Source of the DNA: Terriglobia bacterium
Lineage (GTDB): Bacteria > Acidobacteriota > Terriglobia > UBA7540
Assembly: GCA_030040455.1 (NCBI GenBank)
Contig: JASHTR010000459.1
Location: 1 to 5,202 of the forward strand
Length of the DNA stretch: 5,202 nucleotides
Direction of reading: 5' to 3'
Of this stretch, positions 1 to 5,202 are shown one piece after another. A program made the translations under genes and the position numbers. Each line of letters starts with the position of its first letter. Within the stretch, counting starts at the first letter, position 1. The notes under the pieces were generated by a model. The model was not told the DNA's origin. It ran no database searches and saw nothing but the letters and a program-made list of their open reading frames with translations.

Positions 1-240
1 GGGGAGCGAATTGACTTTCTTTTGCAAGAGTTGAATGTCGTCAAGCGCTTGCTGGATTTCTTTCCGGAGTTGTTGGATTTCATCATTGCTATTATTACTG
101 CTGGCTTGCGCTGTTGACGCGCTCTGCGTAGGACCCGTAGCCGACCAACCGGAGCAATTCAATATGACTGCCAGCCCAACCGCCGCCAGCCAGCGCTTGA
201 TGGTCGCCTTGTTAGACTTGTAAATGCCTGCCTCGAACAC
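1..240 (-). CDS. Exported protein with N-terminal coiled coil, 5' part only (possible outer-membrane porin)
   Basis: Eighty codons are open from a GTG at 238-240 to the left edge, so the C-terminal part is missing. The start is well supported: AGGAGG (minus strand) lies 6 bases upstream. Residues 1-16 are short and basic (KSNKATIKR), 17-28 are hydrophobic (WLAAVGLAVILN), and a Ser/Thr/Ala/Asn-rich linker follows to about residue 52; this is a signal peptide, probably cut by signal peptidase I near WSA-TG (33-34). Cys29 is preceded by Leu-Asn, a poor lipobox, so a lipoprotein is less likely. Residues 53-78 (from DEIQQLRKEIQQ) have a heptad-like pattern of Ile/Leu/Val among Gln/Lys/Asp, typical of a coiled coil. 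An exported protein starting with linker plus coiled coil resembles the N-terminus of many Gram-negative trimeric porins (OprO/OprP-like), but the barrel is off the window, so this remains a guess. That a gene exists is fairly sure; its function is not. Confidence 0.72.
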   Translation of the reverse strand, partial: MFEAGIYKSNKATIKRWLAAVGLAVILNCSGWSATGPTQSASTAQASSNNSNDEIQQLRKEIQQALDDIQLLQKKVNSLP

Positions 241-246
241 ACTCCA

Positions 247-252
247 CCTCCT
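247..252 (-). promoter_or_regulatory. Ribosome binding site of the left-edge gene
   Basis: The minus strand reads AGGAGG, a full anti-Shine-Dalgarno match, 6 bases before the GTG at 238-240. This site decides the non-ATG start; no ATG is available in the first 80 codons of that frame. Confidence 0.75.
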
Positions 253-267
253 GAATCGGTCTTCTCT

Positions 268-284
268 GGCCAGACGGACTGGCC
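268..284. repeat. Perfect 6-bp dyad in the leader of the left-edge gene
   Basis: GGCCAG (268-273) and CTGGCC (279-284) form a perfect inverted repeat around a 5-base centre. It lies 15 bases upstream of the ribosome binding site at 247-252, so in minus-strand mRNA it would form a small GC-rich hairpin in the 5' leader. It could equally be a DNA operator. No T-run follows on either strand, so it is not an intrinsic terminator. Confidence 0.4.
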
Positions 285-623
285 CGGAGCTACCTGCGAC
301 GAAGCGTTGCTGTCCTGGAAGACATCAAGGTCTGGGTGGATGAGCACGACGTGGTGTTCAAGCAGTCTTAGCCTATCGGTTTGCTCTGACTCCGTCCAAT
401 CAAAACATTCTATCGAACGAACGTGTTTTTTCTATTGCGCAGCGTGATCTTGCGGTCGCAACCAAAGCACGGTGGCATCATCGCCGCGAATGCAGGAAAA
501 CTTTGGGGTAATTTTCATGCTTCGGAGTGTCGGAAAGCGGTGGTAGCCGCGACGAATTCGAAAGTATGCGGTAAGCGGGGTACATCGTCTCCTCGGAGTC
601 AACACTCCCGATCCCGACAGGGC

Positions 624-728
624 CATCACTCATCCTGGATTGATGATTACAATCCCCGGAACGATTATCACGATCCCCGGAATCGTCATCACGATCATTT
701 CAGAATGCCCATCACCATCGCCCGGAAT
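624..728. repeat. Degenerate 21-base tandem repeats, about five units
   Basis: Units at 642-662 and 663-683 agree at 17 of 21 positions and share the exact core ATCCCCGGAA (652-661 and 673-682, period 21). A third unit, 684-704, keeps ATCACGATC but loses the CCCCGGAA end. A fourth, about 710-728, reads CATCACCATC then CCCGGAAT with one extra base. A weaker copy is seen at 624-640 (CATCACTCATCCTGGAT). The shared pattern is roughly YATCACGATCCCCGGAAT. The period is a multiple of three, so every frame through it shows a 7-residue pattern, but no credible gene contains it. Confidence 0.5.
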
Positions 729-818
729 CCGCACTCCGACTTCCGCGATAGCTTCGTCAAACAGCCGCAATCCTATTGCGCTTCGTCGCAGCGTCCCTTA
801 TCCTACCCCAAGTGGTAC

Positions 819-843
819 TTAGGGCCAATCGGCCTAAATTTTT
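819..843 (+). terminator. Candidate hairpin with T-run (plus-strand orientation)
   Basis: TTAGGGCC (819-826) pairs with GGCCTAA (831-837) around loop AATC, giving seven pairs with one bulged G. TTTTT follows at 839-843 after a single A, so the polarity is that of an intrinsic terminator for plus-strand transcription, although no plus-strand gene is seen to its left. It lies 17 bases past the stop of the minus-strand regulator, where in that sense it has an A-run before and no T-run after. It may serve as a barrier between the regulator and the region to the left. The stem is short, so confidence is low. Confidence 0.33.
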
Positions 844-854
844 CAATGAGAAAT

Positions 855-869
855 GCGGGTTAGCCCCGC
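855..869 (-). terminator. Small GC hairpin across the regulator stop codon
   Basis: On the minus strand GCGGG and CCCGC form a 5-bp stem with loop GCTAA, which includes the TAA stop of the regulator. It is followed by a T-rich but interrupted stretch (ATTTCTCATT). It could contribute to 3' end formation of the regulator mRNA, but both the stem and the T-tract are weak. Confidence 0.25.
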
Positions 870-2092
870 TCATTCTGCCGAAAGCTCAGTGGGGAAATGC
901 CAGCCGTCCGCCGAAATACGCGGTTGAAGGTCTTCGGTACTCCAAAGCCGACAGCGTGGGCGACACGATACGAGGGTAAGTCGGTCTCGATGAGTAGCCG
1001 TTTCGCCCGTTGCAATCGGCATTGAGTTATCTCAGAAAGAATAGACCGCCCAACAGTACTAGAGAATCGCCTCTCAACTGTTCGGCGGGAAATCCCCAGC
1101 GAGCCGACAACATCTGACACGTTAATGGGTTGCGCGGCGTGATCCCTGATGAATCGCAGTGCGCGGGCGACGCAGGGATCTTCTTGCCCAACGGGATCAC
1201 TCGACACCCGGGTAGCTACATAGACCGGCTCGACCGCCACAACGTGCCCGCGCTCGAGTCGGCCTGAAATCAGACCATCAAGCATTTCTGCGGATTGGTA
1301 CCCGGCTTTTTCCAGATCCAAGGCAACACTCGAGAGGGAGGGGGTGGAAAGCCCGCACATCATTTCGTCATTATCCACGCCCACGACTGCGATCTGATCA
1401 GGCACGGCCAGTGCTGAGGTGGCGCAAACCTGGAGGACCGCACGTCCACAAACATCATTGCAGGCCATTAGTCCAACGGGCTTGATTAGAGATTTCAACC
1501 AATCCGAAAGGCTCCGCTGCTCATCCTCCCAATGTTCGATCCATTTTTGCCCGTGCAACAAATTCCCTAACGTGATTCGGCGCACCTCGCATTGAAATCG
1601 GCTTTCCCTCACGTACCCGTAGAAAGCTTCCTCCCGACGTTCTGACCACCCACACCCCTTAAATCCGCAGAACGCGAAACGCCGAAGGCCTCGATCCGCT
1701 AAATGGGTCGCGGCCATTCGTGCGATGGCTGCGGAATTCGTCCGAATTTCGCCGAATTTTTTTCCGCTTTGGGGCGGCCAGGCTTGCTCCACACTGGAGG
1801 CAACAAACGGAAGCCCGGTTGCGTGAATTACCTTTGCCATATGCCGCGAATGGACGCGCCCTATTATTCCGTCTCCTTTCCAGGATCCGTCTTTAGGTAA
1901 AAACTGTTCAAGGTGCCCGGGCGCAACGTAGAGGGACCACGGTCCGTGCAGACGGGAGTAGCGAACTATCCCTCGGAGAACTCCTCGCCCATACTCGGTT
2001 GAGGTTTCCAGCAATAAGCCCACTCGAAGCGGGCGTCTTAAATGAGGGATTCTTCTGCTAGCCTTAGGGACCTTCCCTGTAGCATTAGACAT
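860..2092 (-). CDS. XylR-type transcription regulator (LacI-like sensor plus AraC-type HTH)
   Basis: A cytoplasmic sugar-responsive DNA-binding protein of 410 residues, close to E. coli XylR (about 392). Numbered from ATG 2090-2092: residues about 22-290 form a LacI/ribose-binding-like sensor with no HTH in front of it, starting RVGLLLETSTEYGRGVLRG (23-41), as XylR relatives do. The signature VVGVDNDEMMCGLS begins at 236, followed by PSLSSVALDLEKAGYQSAEM. The C-terminal AraC/XylS domain has both helix-turn-helix units: INVSDVVGSLGISRRTVERRF (323-343, here with its recognition helix) and VAHAVGF (377-383) with FNRVFRR (389-395) and GISPLSFR (398-405). No key HTH position looks damaged. An in-frame TTG at 2102-2104 directly after a TAG would add four residues; neither start has a clear ribosome binding site. 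I prefer the ATG because the predicted transcript begins near 2111. The gene is divergent from the TonB-dependent receptor, its probable target. Family assignment is firm; the effector (xylose or another sugar or sugar acid) is not, so I give no symbol. Confidence 0.93.
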   Translation of the reverse strand: MSNATGKVPKASRRIPHLRRPLRVGLLLETSTEYGRGVLRGIVRYSRLHGPWSLYVAPGHLEQFLPKDGSWKGDGIIGRVHSRHMAKVIHATGLPFVASSVEQAWPPQSGKKFGEIRTNSAAIARMAATHLADRGLRRFAFCGFKGCGWSERREEAFYGYVRESRFQCEVRRITLGNLLHGQKWIEHWEDEQRSLSDWLKSLIKPVGLMACNDVCGRAVLQVCATSALAVPDQIAVVGVDNDEMMCGLSTPSLSSVALDLEKAGYQSAEMLDGLISGRLERGHVVAVEPVYVATRVSSDPVGQEDPCVARALRFIRDHAAQPINVSDVVGSLGISRRTVERRFSSTVGRSILSEITQCRLQRAKRLLIETDLPSYRVAHAVGFGVPKTFNRVFRRTAGISPLSFRQNERG

Positions 2093-2117
2093 GACGCAAG
2101 ACAACTATCAATAGCCA

Positions 2118-2147
2118 ATAATAGGCCAGTTGGTCTCGCTTTTTCAA
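2118..2147 (-). promoter_or_regulatory. Predicted sigma-70-type promoter of the regulator gene
   Basis: On the minus strand TTGAAA (2147-2142; 5 of 6 to TTGACA) is followed after 18 bases by TATTAT (2123-2118; 5 of 6 to TATAAT). Transcription would start near 2111, leaving only about 19 bases before the ATG at 2092 and about 7 before the TTG at 2104. The consensus is drawn from E. coli and applied here by inference. Confidence 0.55.
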
Positions 2148-2154
2148 GGATTTT

Positions 2155-2165
2155 CTCGAATCGAG
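2155..2165. promoter_or_regulatory. Short palindrome between the divergent promoters
   Basis: CTCGA (2155-2159) and TCGAG (2161-2165) form a perfect 5-bp inverted repeat around one A. It lies 7 bases upstream of the regulator's -35 box and 1 base before the direct repeat at 2167. A dimeric repressor could use it, but a dyad this short can arise by chance. Confidence 0.25.
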
Positions 2166-2166
2166 G

Positions 2167-2200
2167 TTGCCGTAAATTGTCCCTATTTTGTCGCAAATTG
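2167..2200 (+). promoter_or_regulatory. Predicted AraC/XylR-type operator: 13-base direct repeat, 21-base spacing
   Basis: TTGCCGTAAATTG (2167-2179) and TTGTCGCAAATTG (2188-2200) agree at 11 of 13 positions, and the two differences are both C/T changes (consensus TTGYCGYAAATTG). The spacing is exactly 21 bases, two helical turns, so both copies face the same side of the DNA. The second copy ends 4 bases before the TTGACA of the receptor promoter. In AraC-family activators such as AraC at araI1-I2 and E. coli XylR, direct half-sites about 21 bases apart next to or overlapping -35 are known, and the adjacent gene encodes such a regulator. Binding itself is inference. Confidence 0.55.
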
Positions 2201-2204
2201 GGGA

Positions 2205-2233
2205 TTGACAGTTGAGCGTAGACAAACTTAAAT
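2205..2233 (+). promoter_or_regulatory. Predicted sigma-70-type promoter of the TonB-dependent receptor gene
   Basis: TTGACA (2205-2210) is a perfect -35, followed after 17 bases by TTAAAT (2228-2233; 4 of 6 to TATAAT). Transcription would start near 2240, giving a leader of about 57 bases. A perfect -35, ideal spacing and a weaker -10 can give an activator-responsive promoter, which fits the direct repeat just upstream. Confidence 0.55.
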
Positions 2234-2283
2234 ATTGGCGCACAGTCGTTAAAGATGCGGCGCTATTGGCTGAGCGAAAAACG

Positions 2284-2289
2284 AGGAGG
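2284..2289 (+). promoter_or_regulatory. Ribosome binding site of the receptor gene
   Basis: AGGAGG, part of GAGGAGGAAAA, ends 7 bases before the ATG at 2297-2299. It fixes the start, and the later in-frame ATG at 2306 has nothing comparable. Confidence 0.8.
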
Positions 2290-2296
2290 AAAACCC

Positions 2297-5202
2297 ATGA
2301 AGAGCATGAATAGAAGGCAAAAGCTGAGACGCGCAGCAAACGCCTTCCCCCGGTCTCCTTACAAACTTCCAGTCTGGATCATAGCGATTGGATTCTTAAT
2401 TTTCGGTTTGGCCAAGCCTGTTAGCGCCCAGCAGGCCCATGGGCGAGTCTCGGGCTTTGTGGTTGACTCGTCGAACGCTGCCGTGCCCGGCGCCAGGGTT
2501 ACTTTGCGCAACGTGAGCACCGGAGTGGTGAGCATCAGCCAGACAAACTCATCCGGCCAATACCTCTTCAACTACATTCTGCCCGGGGGCTATACGGTAA
2601 CGGTGGAGCACGCCGGATTCAGGGAATTTGTGCAAGAGAACGTCACTGTTTTGGCGGCCGGCGATGTTACGGTGAACGCGCGCTTAGAGGTCGGCGCGGT
2701 CTCCCAAACAGTAACGGTGAGGTCAGCCCCACCTGGGGTTCAATTCAATACCACGAACATGAGTTTGACTGTGCAGCCGCAGCTGGTGGAAAGCTTGCCA
2801 ATTCAGCAAGACAACCCTTACAGCCTTGCGTTGCTGGATTCGGCAGTCGTGAACGAGTATTGGGATCCTGCTCATCGCCTCCCGTTTTACATGTGGGCTG
2901 CGGGAGGCACGAACATTGGTGGCCCCACGAGTGGAATGAACGACGTAGAACTGGACGGCATGAGCACGCTCGCGGGCGGCGAAAGTGCGTACACTCCGCC
3001 CGTGGACGCGACCCAGCAGGTCTCCGTGCAGGAGAATTCAGTCGGTGCCGAATACGGCTACACTGCCGGGGGTACGCTCCTCGTTACCACGAAGTCTGGC
3101 ACGAACCAGGTCCATGGGACCGTATACTATTTGGGCGACAACCCCGCCACAAATGCCTTGGCGGACCGGGTCACCCGCAGCCCGAATACATTCTATAAGG
3201 ACCAGTGGGGGGCTAGCGTTGGATTTCCAATCAGGCGGAATAAGATTTTTAATTTTGGATCATACGAGCAATGGCGGATCCAATCGCCGTCCGAGCTTTT
3301 AGCGACTGTCCCAACTATCGCTGAACGCAACGGAGACTTCTCCCAGGCGCTAACGCCGCAGGGCACGCAGCGCATTATTTACAATCCATTTACGACGCAA
3401 TTTAATCCGACGACCGACGTGGTGACCCGCCAGCCATTTCCGGGTAATATCATTCCCGCAGACATGATGGATCCCGCGGGCTTGCTGGCCGTGAAAAATA
3501 TGTGGATGCCCAACCATGCCCCCACTGACCTTTCAGGGATCAACAATTTTCAGGACACTTTTCCCTGGTGGGACCACTACTACAACATCTTCGATCGCGT
3601 CGATTACAACGTGAGCAATAAATGGCGGCTTTTCGGCCGCGTTGGTGTGTTCCGAACACATTTGGACAACCCCAACTTTGGTGGCACCGCTGACTATATC
3701 TCGGAGAACGGCGGAATCATGAATGCATTAAATGTGCTGGGCGACGCCCTCTATACGATCAGTCCGAGCACCATCCTTGATTTCAGGTTCGGCGTTGACA
3801 AAATGGAAGATGACTACGACTCGTCGTTGGCTCAGGTGTCGCCAAGTACCTGGGCACAGTTTTGGCCGAACGGATGGTACAAAACCATGCTCGCCGACAA
3901 CGCCGGTGAGGGCCTCTATTACCCGAGCTTGAATTTCACCGGCAATGGTAGCGCGCCTGGAACTTTAGCTCAGTGGTGGTACGCGCATGAGCGGGTCGCC
4001 GCGCTAGACGCGAGCATAACTCATGACACTGGCATTCATAACATGTCAGCCGGATTGCAATACCGCTACACGTGGGCTGTGGACAATGAGCATGCGGGGG
4101 AGGGTGAATTCACTTTCAACTCCGTCGACACAGGAAACACGTTCCTCAGCAACTACAATCCGGCGGAGAGCGGAGACATGTACGCCTCAGCGCTGTTGGG
4201 TGTTGTGGATTCTGGGGATGCGACCATTGCGCCGAACCTGGACCTGCGTACGCCGCTGTATGCGCTTTACTACCAGGATAATATCAAGGCGAGGCGAAAC
4301 ATTACCTTAAATCTGGGTTTGCGCTGGGAATATGATGCGACACCACTCGAGGTAAACCATCGGATGAATGGTGGCGCTGGAAATGAAACGCTGAACTTGA
4401 ATGCTCCAATCCAACCCCTGACAGCCTTGGCGAGCAGCGGTCAACTGCAGATGCCTTCTCAGGTGACGGCTATTGCCCAAATACCCTACAAATATGACGG
4501 CGCGATGGAATTCACCAGCGGCTCGAATCCGCGCATGTTCAGTGCCCCTATGGCCAACTTCCTGCCGCGCGCAGGCATCGCCATTGCTCTTAACAGCAAG
4601 ACTGCCATCCGAATGGGGTACGGTCGCTATATGGAGGATACGTCGCAAGAGGTCGACGATGAGACCGATTATGTTCCCTATTACGGCTTCAGCGAGGAGA
4701 CCCAAGTCATCGGTCCGATTGAGGGCGTGCCACAAACTCTTTTGAGCAATCCCTTTCCGGCAACCAATCCTGTGCTTCTGCCTACCGGTACGAGTGACGG
4801 CGCCTATACCGGTCTAGGGAACTCGCTTTCAAATCTCTGGAACGGCAACACCTTCAAAAATACGATGAACGACCGCTTCAACTTTTCCATCCAGCGGCAG
4901 GCGCCGCAAGGGTTCACGGTGAGCGCCACCTATTTTATGGCATTCATGCACAACGTCCCGTACATTGGGTATAACCTCAACCAAATGAATCCGGAGCTTG
5001 GGGTTAAGTACCAGGGCTTAACGTCCCAATCTGTTCCTAATCCCTTCTACAATCTTCTGCCGGCAAATGAGATGCCTGGTACTTTACGAACTGAGCCGAC
5101 GGTTTCGGCGAGCCAGTTACTCGTTCCCTATCCGCAGTATGGCAGCTTGACGGAAAATGGCTGGCCGGGCAGCAGCAACCATTATTATGCCTTCCAGTTT
5201 CA
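2297..5202 (+). CDS. TonB-dependent receptor, Oar-like with CarboxypepD_reg-like N-domain, 3' end missing
   Basis: An outer-membrane transporter expected to import a bulky ligand using TonB-ExbBD energy. The frame is open for 968 codons to the right edge. A signal peptide has a long basic n-region (1-25), a hydrophobic core VWIIAIGFLIFGLA (26-39) and cleavage after VSA (44). Residues 49-141 form a carboxypeptidase-regulatory-like beta-sandwich (GRVSGFVVDSS, PGARVTLRN, SSGQYLF, LPGGYTVTVEHAGF) ending QTVTV (137-141), where this family often has a TonB-box-like stretch. The plug spans about 150-275, with ELDG (218-221), AEYGYTAGG (251-259) and VTTKSGTNQVHGTVYY (263-278). Barrel signatures follow: QWGASVGFPI (303-312), KIFNFGSYE (316-324), ERNGDFS (343-349), NLGLRWEY (672-679), FLPRAGIA (755-762) and IRMGYGRY (771-778). 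The last residues, SSNHYYAFQF (959-968), match the SNYxALQ-like segment of these receptors, so perhaps 200-350 residues are missing. No SusD-like partner is visible. The neighbouring XylR-type regulator suggests a sugar-derived ligand, but the substrate is unknown. No frameshift or internal stop was found. Confidence 0.93.
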   Translation, partial: MKSMNRRQKLRRAANAFPRSPYKLPVWIIAIGFLIFGLAKPVSAQQAHGRVSGFVVDSSNAAVPGARVTLRNVSTGVVSISQTNSSGQYLFNYILPGGYTVTVEHAGFREFVQENVTVLAAGDVTVNARLEVGAVSQTVTVRSAPPGVQFNTTNMSLTVQPQLVESLPIQQDNPYSLALLDSAVVNEYWDPAHRLPFYMWAAGGTNIGGPTSGMNDVELDGMSTLAGGESAYTPPVDATQQVSVQENSVGAEYGYTAGGTLLVTTKSGTNQVHGTVYYLGDNPATNALADRVTRSPNTFYKDQWGASVGFPIRRNKIFNFGSYEQWRIQSPSELLATVPTIAERNGDFSQALTPQGTQRIIYNPFTTQFNPTTDVVTRQPFPGNIIPADMMDPAGLLAVKNMWMPNHAPTDLSGINNFQDTFPWWDHYYNIFDRVDYNVSNKWRLFGRVGVFRTHLDNPNFGGTADYISENGGIMNALNVLGDALYTISPSTILDFRFGVDKMEDDYDSSLAQVSPSTWAQFWPNGWYKTMLADNAGEGLYYPSLNFTGNGSAPGTLAQWWYAHERVAALDASITHDTGIHNMSAGLQYRYTWAVDNEHAGEGEFTFNSVDTGNTFLSNYNPAESGDMYASALLGVVDSGDATIAPNLDLRTPLYALYYQDNIKARRNITLNLGLRWEYDATPLEVNHRMNGGAGNETLNLNAPIQPLTALASSGQLQMPSQVTAIAQIPYKYDGAMEFTSGSNPRMFSAPMANFLPRAGIAIALNSKTAIRMGYGRYMEDTSQEVDDETDYVPYYGFSEETQVIGPIEGVPQTLLSNPFPATNPVLLPTGTSDGAYTGLGNSLSNLWNGNTFKNTMNDRFNFSIQRQAPQGFTVSATYFMAFMHNVPYIGYNLNQMNPELGVKYQGLTSQSVPNPFYNLLPANEMPGTLRTEPTVSASQLLVPYPQYGSLTENGWPGSSNHYYAFQF

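Larger units (their letters stand above)
253..859. other. Gene-poor intergenic stretch
   Basis: No coding region is convincing here. The longest plus-strand reading (GTG at 423 to 863) has no ribosome binding site, starts in a T-run, and has the Arg/His/Ser/Asn-rich make-up of a shadow frame; the minus reading 432-629 is no better. A short plus-strand frame ending in TAG at 369-371 (about 39 codons, with VAVLEDIKVWVDEH inside) looks more protein-like and might be the tail of a decayed gene, but it has no start or neighbour to support it and I cannot name it. What can be described is listed separately: the dyad at 268-284, the repeats at 624-728, and hairpins near 819-869. The promoter of the left-edge gene must lie here or in its right part, but I see no good -35/-10 pair. 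Confidence 0.5.

Noticed and set aside
20..40. Possible lipoprotein lipobox at Cys29 of the left-edge protein
   Set aside because: The residues before Cys are Ile-Leu-Asn; Asn at -1 is not a usual lipobox residue, while WSA shortly after offers an ordinary signal peptidase I site. (The Cys codon is at about 154-156 on the minus strand.)
35..347. Two 62-codon frames, 35-223 plus and 159-347 minus
   Set aside because: Both overlap the 1-240 minus-strand frame, which alone has a perfect ribosome binding site, signal peptide and coiled coil.
252..371. Short plus-strand frame ending in TAG at 369-371 as a gene or gene remnant
   Set aside because: About 39 codons with some protein-like sequence, but no start site, no recognisable family, and it overlaps the leader of the minus-strand gene. 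It is mentioned only in the entry on the gene-poor stretch.
423..863. A 146-codon plus-strand open frame
   Set aside because: It starts with GTG in a T-rich run with no ribosome binding site, overlaps the hairpin at 819-843 and the regulator's stop, and its Arg/His/Ser-rich composition, partly produced by the 21-base repeats, resembles no protein I know.
2093..2296. Riboswitch or small RNA in the control region
   Set aside because: No extended pairing or known aptamer-like sequence; the region is explained by promoters and protein-binding repeats, and the receptor leader is only about 57 bases.
2085..2339. Minus-strand 84-codon frame across the divergent promoter region
   Set aside because: It overlaps both promoters, the receptor's start and the regulator's start, and has no ribosome binding site or family resemblance.
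2860..4745. Several 60-142-codon frames on both strands
   Set aside because: All lie inside the receptor gene, whose frame is uninterrupted from 2297 to the edge and rich in family motifs; they are shadows.

Overview
The window looks like a piece of an Acidobacteriota chromosome. The strongest pointer is the right-hand gene, which has the architecture and barrel signatures of the large Oar-like TonB-dependent receptor family that is greatly expanded in that phylum (carboxypeptidase-regulatory-like N-domain, ERNGDFS, QWGASVGFPI, NLGLRWEY). The phylum call is inference from these family signatures and was not tested by any search. No mobile element, CRISPR array, tRNA or rRNA was found.

Layout, left to right. 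(1) 1-240, minus strand: the first 80 codons of an exported protein, with a GTG start behind a perfect AGGAGG; it has a signal peptide, a polar linker and a heptad-like coiled coil, and runs off the left edge. (2) 253-859: about 600 bases with no gene I can defend. It holds a dyad in the leader of gene 1, a cluster of degenerate 21-base repeats, and two hairpins just beyond the end of the regulator gene. (3) 860-2092, minus strand: a XylR-type transcription regulator, a LacI/ribose-binding-like sensor fused to a C-terminal AraC-type DNA-binding domain. (4) 2093-2296: a compact divergent control region with one good sigma-70-like promoter facing each way and a 13-base direct repeat with 21-base spacing that abuts the outward -35 box. 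(5) 2297-5202, plus strand: a TonB-dependent receptor, 968 codons visible, truncated by the right edge.

How the parts fit together. The regulator and receptor share a control region, and the repeat has the spacing and promoter position known for AraC activator half-sites at araI1-I2. The simplest reading is that the regulator senses a sugar or sugar derivative and switches on the outer-membrane receptor that imports the parent glycan or oligosaccharide. The substrate cannot be read from the sequence. I did not find a wholly new system; the most distinctive thing here is the well-formed predicted operator/promoter architecture linking a XylR-type sensor to an Oar-like receptor.
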